This document shows, piece by piece, positions 59,951-64,000 of a DNA stretch of 64,000 nucleotides (positions are counted from its first letter, which is position 1; every line of letters begins with the position of its first letter). Location of the stretch: positions 3,800,443-3,864,442 of the forward strand of contig OZ024843.1 of assembly GCA_964017145.1 (NCBI GenBank), given 5' to 3'. The notes under the pieces are model-generated. The model did no database searches, was not told where the DNA came from, and saw only the letters and a list, made by a program, of their open reading frames with translations. Made by a program: the position numbers and the translations under genes. The stretch is from Agrocybe praecox. Taxonomy: Eukaryota > Basidiomycota > Agaricomycetes > Agaricales > Agrocybaceae.

Positions 59951-62539
59951 ATGCCTATCAATGGGTCCGCAGATCCACCAGCTTACGAGCCTCTTTATTT
60001 CAAGTCACTCAAAGATCTCGATGAATGGATCCCAGGTCGTAATGCGAAGCGATATGAAGGGATCATTAAGTACACTCCTAGAAAACCTCACGCAAACGCT
60101 CAAGATCGAGGAAGACTTTTGGTATAATTATTCGATATGATTTATACAGGATTTTACTTATGATTTTATAGGTGTGCCATGATTACAAGGTAATATCGGT
60201 TCCATCTACTTTTCTTCGTCCATTCATTTTATACCAGGGTGGATATGTGGAAAGTCTCCTCGCGAGATCGTACACGTTCAATTACTGGTCCCTTTGTGAC
60301 ATTTTTATCTAGTAAGTTTTCACTGGCTAGATGGCTCATATCTGATGATCTGCGTGTAGCTTTTCCCATCATAGAGTCACTGTTCCACCGCCTGGGTGGG
60401 TTTCAGCCGCTCATAAACAAGGTGTAAAAATGTTGGGGACATTGTAAGCCTTTTTGTGTGAGCTGTGTGCGCAATGATCTTGAGTAGTGCTATCTACAGG
60501 ATCTTCGAACCAGGCGCCGGTGAAGACTCTCTGCGCCTTACTCTCGGCAAGTTTCCTACTTCAAGGACGGGGCGTGTTGTTCCGCCTTCTGTCCGTAATA
60601 CGATGCTTCCTCTTTCTCCGCATTATGCAAAGGTTCTGGCAGAGCTTGCTCGAGAGCGAGGATTTGACGGATATTTGTTAAATTTTGAATGTCTCCTCAT
60701 GGGCGGGCTAGAGCACACCCGAACAGTTGCTGCATGGATTACAATGTTGCAATCGGAGCTTAGAGCGAAAGTTGGACCCCATGCTGAGACGATATGGTGT
60801 GTCCTTGCTCCAGATGGTAGAATCATGTCTAATTCTACATTAGGTACGATAGTGTGATAGTCAACGGGAAAGTGGCCTGGCAAGATCGATTGAATAGCTA
60901 CAACCTCCCATTTTTTCTTCCAGCGACCGGTTTCTTTACTAATTATACCGTGAGTCCCATCTACTTTCATTTTAATTAACCTAATTTTTCGCAGTGGCGG
61001 AACCATATTCCAACTCGCATTGTAAAATATTTCAACTCCCTGTCCAACAACCTCCTACGCAACACCCCCGAGTCTCATGTACATGCTGCCCCAAAGACCA
61101 TACAAGATATATATATGGGGATCGATGTCTGGGGCAGGGGATGTCATGGCGGAGGAGGCTTTGGGTCATACAAGGCCATGCAACACGTCGGCGTCAACAT
61201 ACATAAGCTGAGCATAGCTCTCTTCGGTCAAGCATGGACTTGGGAGAGCGAACAAGATAAGGAAGGTTGGACATGGGATAAATGGTGGGACTTCGAGACT
61301 AAGTTTTGGGTCGGACCTAATGGCGCGAGCGTTCCTATCCCAGAGGATCCTCCACTTAAGCCAGGCGAGCAGCCATGTACGCACGGACGATATATGGCCG
61401 TATCTTCTTTTGTTCTATACAATCCCCCGCCTGACCCATCTGATGCACCATTTTCGACATCTTTCTGTCCTGGAACGGGTCTAGCATGGTTCGTCGAAGG
61501 TCTGAAGGTATACCAGAGTGCAAATGGATGGACTGACATGGACAAGCAGACTTCGAAAGGTGATCTTCTATGGCCATCTCCAAAACTCTACTGGAATGAT
61601 GAACGAAAAGACAAAATCCCGACTGCTACTGCTGCGTTCTGCTTTGAAGAAGCATGGAATGGAGGCAACTCGATGAAGATTTCTGTGTCTTTGCAAGGCT
61701 CCGATGACGAGCTCGCTGCTTACCGACCACTATGGCTGCCTGTTCAACCTCTACACTTGACTCCTAACAAGATATATGAGGCAACTATTGTCTATAAAGT
61801 GGATAGTTCTTCGACAGCTGCCTTAGATCTGGAAATCGCTCTGGGCTTCAAGCCAGTAACACAACTTGATACCAATTTTGTTATGAATGTTATTTCCAGC
61901 TGGACTCTGGAACTTGCTAACGGATGGACAAAATTAGGCGTGCAATTTAATACCACCTCCAAATCTGAAGAAATACCCTGTCCAACTCAAATTGCAGCTG
62001 GTCTAATCGTCGCAATAGTGGCGGAAGAACCTACACAGCCAGCACAGTTGTCCCTTCTCCTCGACCAACTGAATGTCTTCCCTCATGTTCCTCCGCCTTA
62101 CAAAGAAGAGGATCCTTTCATCGTTTGGGTCGAATTATCTTCGGAATCTTCCTCTGCAGAGACAAACTCGACCCTCACAGGTACTCTAACTTGGGAAGTG
62201 GCTGTTGGCATGCCTCGTGCTACAATGGATATGCAAACTCCAGAAGATCCTCGCCCTACCTGGAACGGACAGCCTACTATTGACTGGTTCCCATCATTTC
62301 TGTACTTCAATATCTATGCGCAGCTCTTCGCTGAAGATTTTACGATTGGGCCTGTTGAAAAGGCTGTGTGGGTTGGTACTTCCGGATGGGACGGACAGAA
62401 AAATGGGTTTGATATATGCCCGACAACCCTTCCATTTGGCGTACCTCAGGGCAGAAAAGTTCGCTTTTATATCCAAGGCGTTACTGATCGTGGCGAGGTG
62501 TTGAAGTGGGATAAATGTGCATTCGTTGACGTAAATTAA
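59951..62539 (+). CDS. Endo-beta-N-acetylglucosaminidase, GH85 (cytosolic ENGase)
   Basis: Cleaves between the two core GlcNAc residues of N-glycans. The start MPINGSADPPAYEPLYFKSL has no signal peptide, so it should be cytosolic, acting on free glycans or on glycoproteins exported from the ER. It is about 740 aa with several short introns in the first 1.1 kb and then one long exon (61115-62539 open). GH85 landmarks: LLVCHDYKGGYVES, YFSHHRVTVPPPGWVSAAHK, GVKMLGTLIFEPG, and the catalytic strand GFDGYLLNFE with the Asn and Glu of the substrate-assisted mechanism. Then DIYMGIDVWGRGCHGGGGFG, and beta-sandwich C-terminal domains ending KCAFVDVN. The ATG at 59951 gives the usual length. Confidence 0.93.
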
Positions 62540-62695
62540 CTGTAAAGAATCGTGCAATGGAATTGGACTGTTAGTCAATGACTGGCCAATTTGTTGTACT
62601 ACTACTAGTACACGTGTAAATGTATGTAAATGTACGTATGTTGTTTTGATCTATGGGGAATTCGTTGTATCTCGTGTGTGGCATATTTCGGCTTT

Positions 62696-64000
62696 TCATG
62701 GCTTGTCTCTGAAACCCATGAGGTATTGCATGATTTGGAAGGCGGCCTGTACGTGAAAAAAAATTGAGCATGTAGTTATACTTGAGCAGAGGAGGAAACC
62801 CACAACTGGAGAAAATTGAGGTACCCTTTAGAAGAAAGATATCAGTTAGGTCCAGCACGTGATAAACGAAAAGCTGCATTACATATGGCCACTCAGCTCA
62901 ACTTCGAAGTAGGTTAGGCCACGTTCAGTATGGGTAGTTCCTAAAGCTCCAACACCATCAACTAAGAAGCTATCGTTGGCGATTGGGGTTTGGAAGCCTT
63001 GTTGTCCATGCCACGTCATGCTAGAAGAGAAAAGTCGATGAGTGTCGCTCCTTACGAAATCAGGTATTGCAAATACTTTTGAATGACAATTCTCGTTCTG
63101 GAAATAAAAAATGAGCTACGCAATGACATTGAAACGGAAGCGTAACACACCCTTCAGCGATCAGGATGAAATCAGCAAGCCCATGAACGATAACTGTCCT
63201 GTTGTTCTTCTCGATAACATTGGGCAAAACGGTGAAAGCTGGTGGCAAACTGCCATCGCCCTTAGGGAAGACGTCAATGTCGGAGCACTCTGTCCAGTCA
63301 ACATCAAGAGGGGCGTGGATGGCTTTCTTGACCTCGGTTCGGTTGAAGTACAGTGGGGTTTGTGCCTGTTCGAAAGAACCGCTATTACAAAAACCCTCAG
63401 CGTCTCCCCATGAATCATAATCGATTCCGGTACTTACGGGAATCCCAGAACGTCCCAAAGCACTGGGAAAGTATCGAAAATGCGATATATATTGAAAGCT
63501 GGGTTGACAATGACGGCAGCGTTGAAGATCGTGTCCCAAACATCACATCCTCTCGGGGTTCTCGTTGAGCCATTAGGAAGAGGGAGAAGACCCTTCGGAG
63601 GGTATGTGACGAATTTATCCATGTATCCCGTATAATTGCACTGAGCGCTTATTTTGTCGAGCTGTGCCATGAATGATTGACTGAAAGAAATCTGTCAATT
63701 TGAAACCAGACGTGTATACCAGGGCACATCAACATACTTGAAGGAGAAAACATTTTCGTATTTATGGACGAAGTTGACAGCTGGAATTTGTTCCTGTACA
63801 ACGTCGAAAGACAAGGAAGCTATATTTGGGAGGGATGTCCATAAGACAATCTCTTTGGAAAGACATGATAGAATACTACTCACGATCAGAAATCCAGATG
63901 CCCTGCAAATTAAGATCTAGGACTCCTGGATGCTCGTAAATGTAATTCGCGATGTCTGGCACGAGAATGGATGATGAATTTGGCTATGAGTCGAAACTGA
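62696..64000 (-). CDS. Serine carboxypeptidase (S10 family), 5' part beyond the window
   Basis: 3' portion of a secreted or vacuolar-type serine carboxypeptidase. Exons in order read [79 protein letters not shown], and [18 protein letters not shown] with the catalytic Asp. TWHGQQGF and LSGHMVPQFSPV with the catalytic His follow. The end [16 protein letters not shown] precedes TGA at 62696-62698. The catalytic Ser (GESYxG) must lie in exons beyond position 64000. At least seven introns are present in this part. It converges with the ENGase gene, about 156 bp apart. Confidence 0.9.

Noticed and set aside
1..64000. CRISPR arrays, rRNA, tRNA, prophage or bacterial operon signals
   Set aside because: None seen. 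Intron structure and gene content are those of a filamentous basidiomycete nuclear genome.

Overview
The window looks like chromosomal DNA of a mushroom-forming basidiomycete (Agaricomycetes). Nearly every gene is cut by many 45-90 bp introns with GTRNGT donors and CTRAY branch sites. The gene content fits as well: DUF6534-type membrane proteins, expanded cytochrome P450s, secreted and unsecreted GMC oxidoreductases, and a UbiA-type enzyme. There are no operons, CRISPR arrays, rRNAs or recognisable tRNAs. All coordinates come from reading the sequence; exon joins were checked by reading frame and family motifs, not by transcripts.

Region 1 (about 3.2-34.1 kb) reads as a specialised-metabolite (terpenoid-type) gene cluster. 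It holds four P450 genes (3255-5463 -, 8388-10521 +, 28108-30316 -, 32131-34053 +), two GMC-family flavin oxidoreductases (14994-18261 -, 19630-21884 -), two paralogous DUF6534 seven-helix-type membrane proteins (11728-13405 -, 23219-24900 -) and a decayed third one (about 25790-26230 -). It also holds one compact UbiA-superfamily membrane prenyltransferase or terpene cyclase of 300 aa (26356-27444 +). The UbiA enzyme is the only scaffold-forming enzyme seen. The P450s and GMC oxidases would be tailoring enzymes. This pathway reading is an inference.

Region 2 (34.4-50.7 kb) is mostly housekeeping: URB1/NPA1 and RSA3 (both ribosome biogenesis), a peroxisome-tagged alpha/beta hydrolase, two tandem SAMHD1-like HD-domain dNTPases (one with an apparent frameshift), and an MGMT-type DNA repair methyltransferase.

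Region 3 (51.0-64.0 kb) holds a P450 almost identical to the first P450, a leucine-rich-repeat protein, a conserved membrane protein of unknown role, a GH85 endo-beta-N-acetylglucosaminidase, and the 3' end of a serine carboxypeptidase gene.

The main structural discovery is a large inverted duplication. The right arm carries MGMT - P450 - LRR (+ strand, about 50.4-55.3 kb). The left arm (about 6.1-2.3 kb, - strand) carries the same three genes in the same order, but the MGMT and LRR copies are decayed while the P450 stays intact. The left P450 therefore seems to have been copied next to, or into, the UbiA cluster and kept while its passengers decayed. Three non-autonomous DNA transposons with clean terminal inverted repeats and target duplications were also found: 6195-6371, 10699-11443 and 59140-59718.
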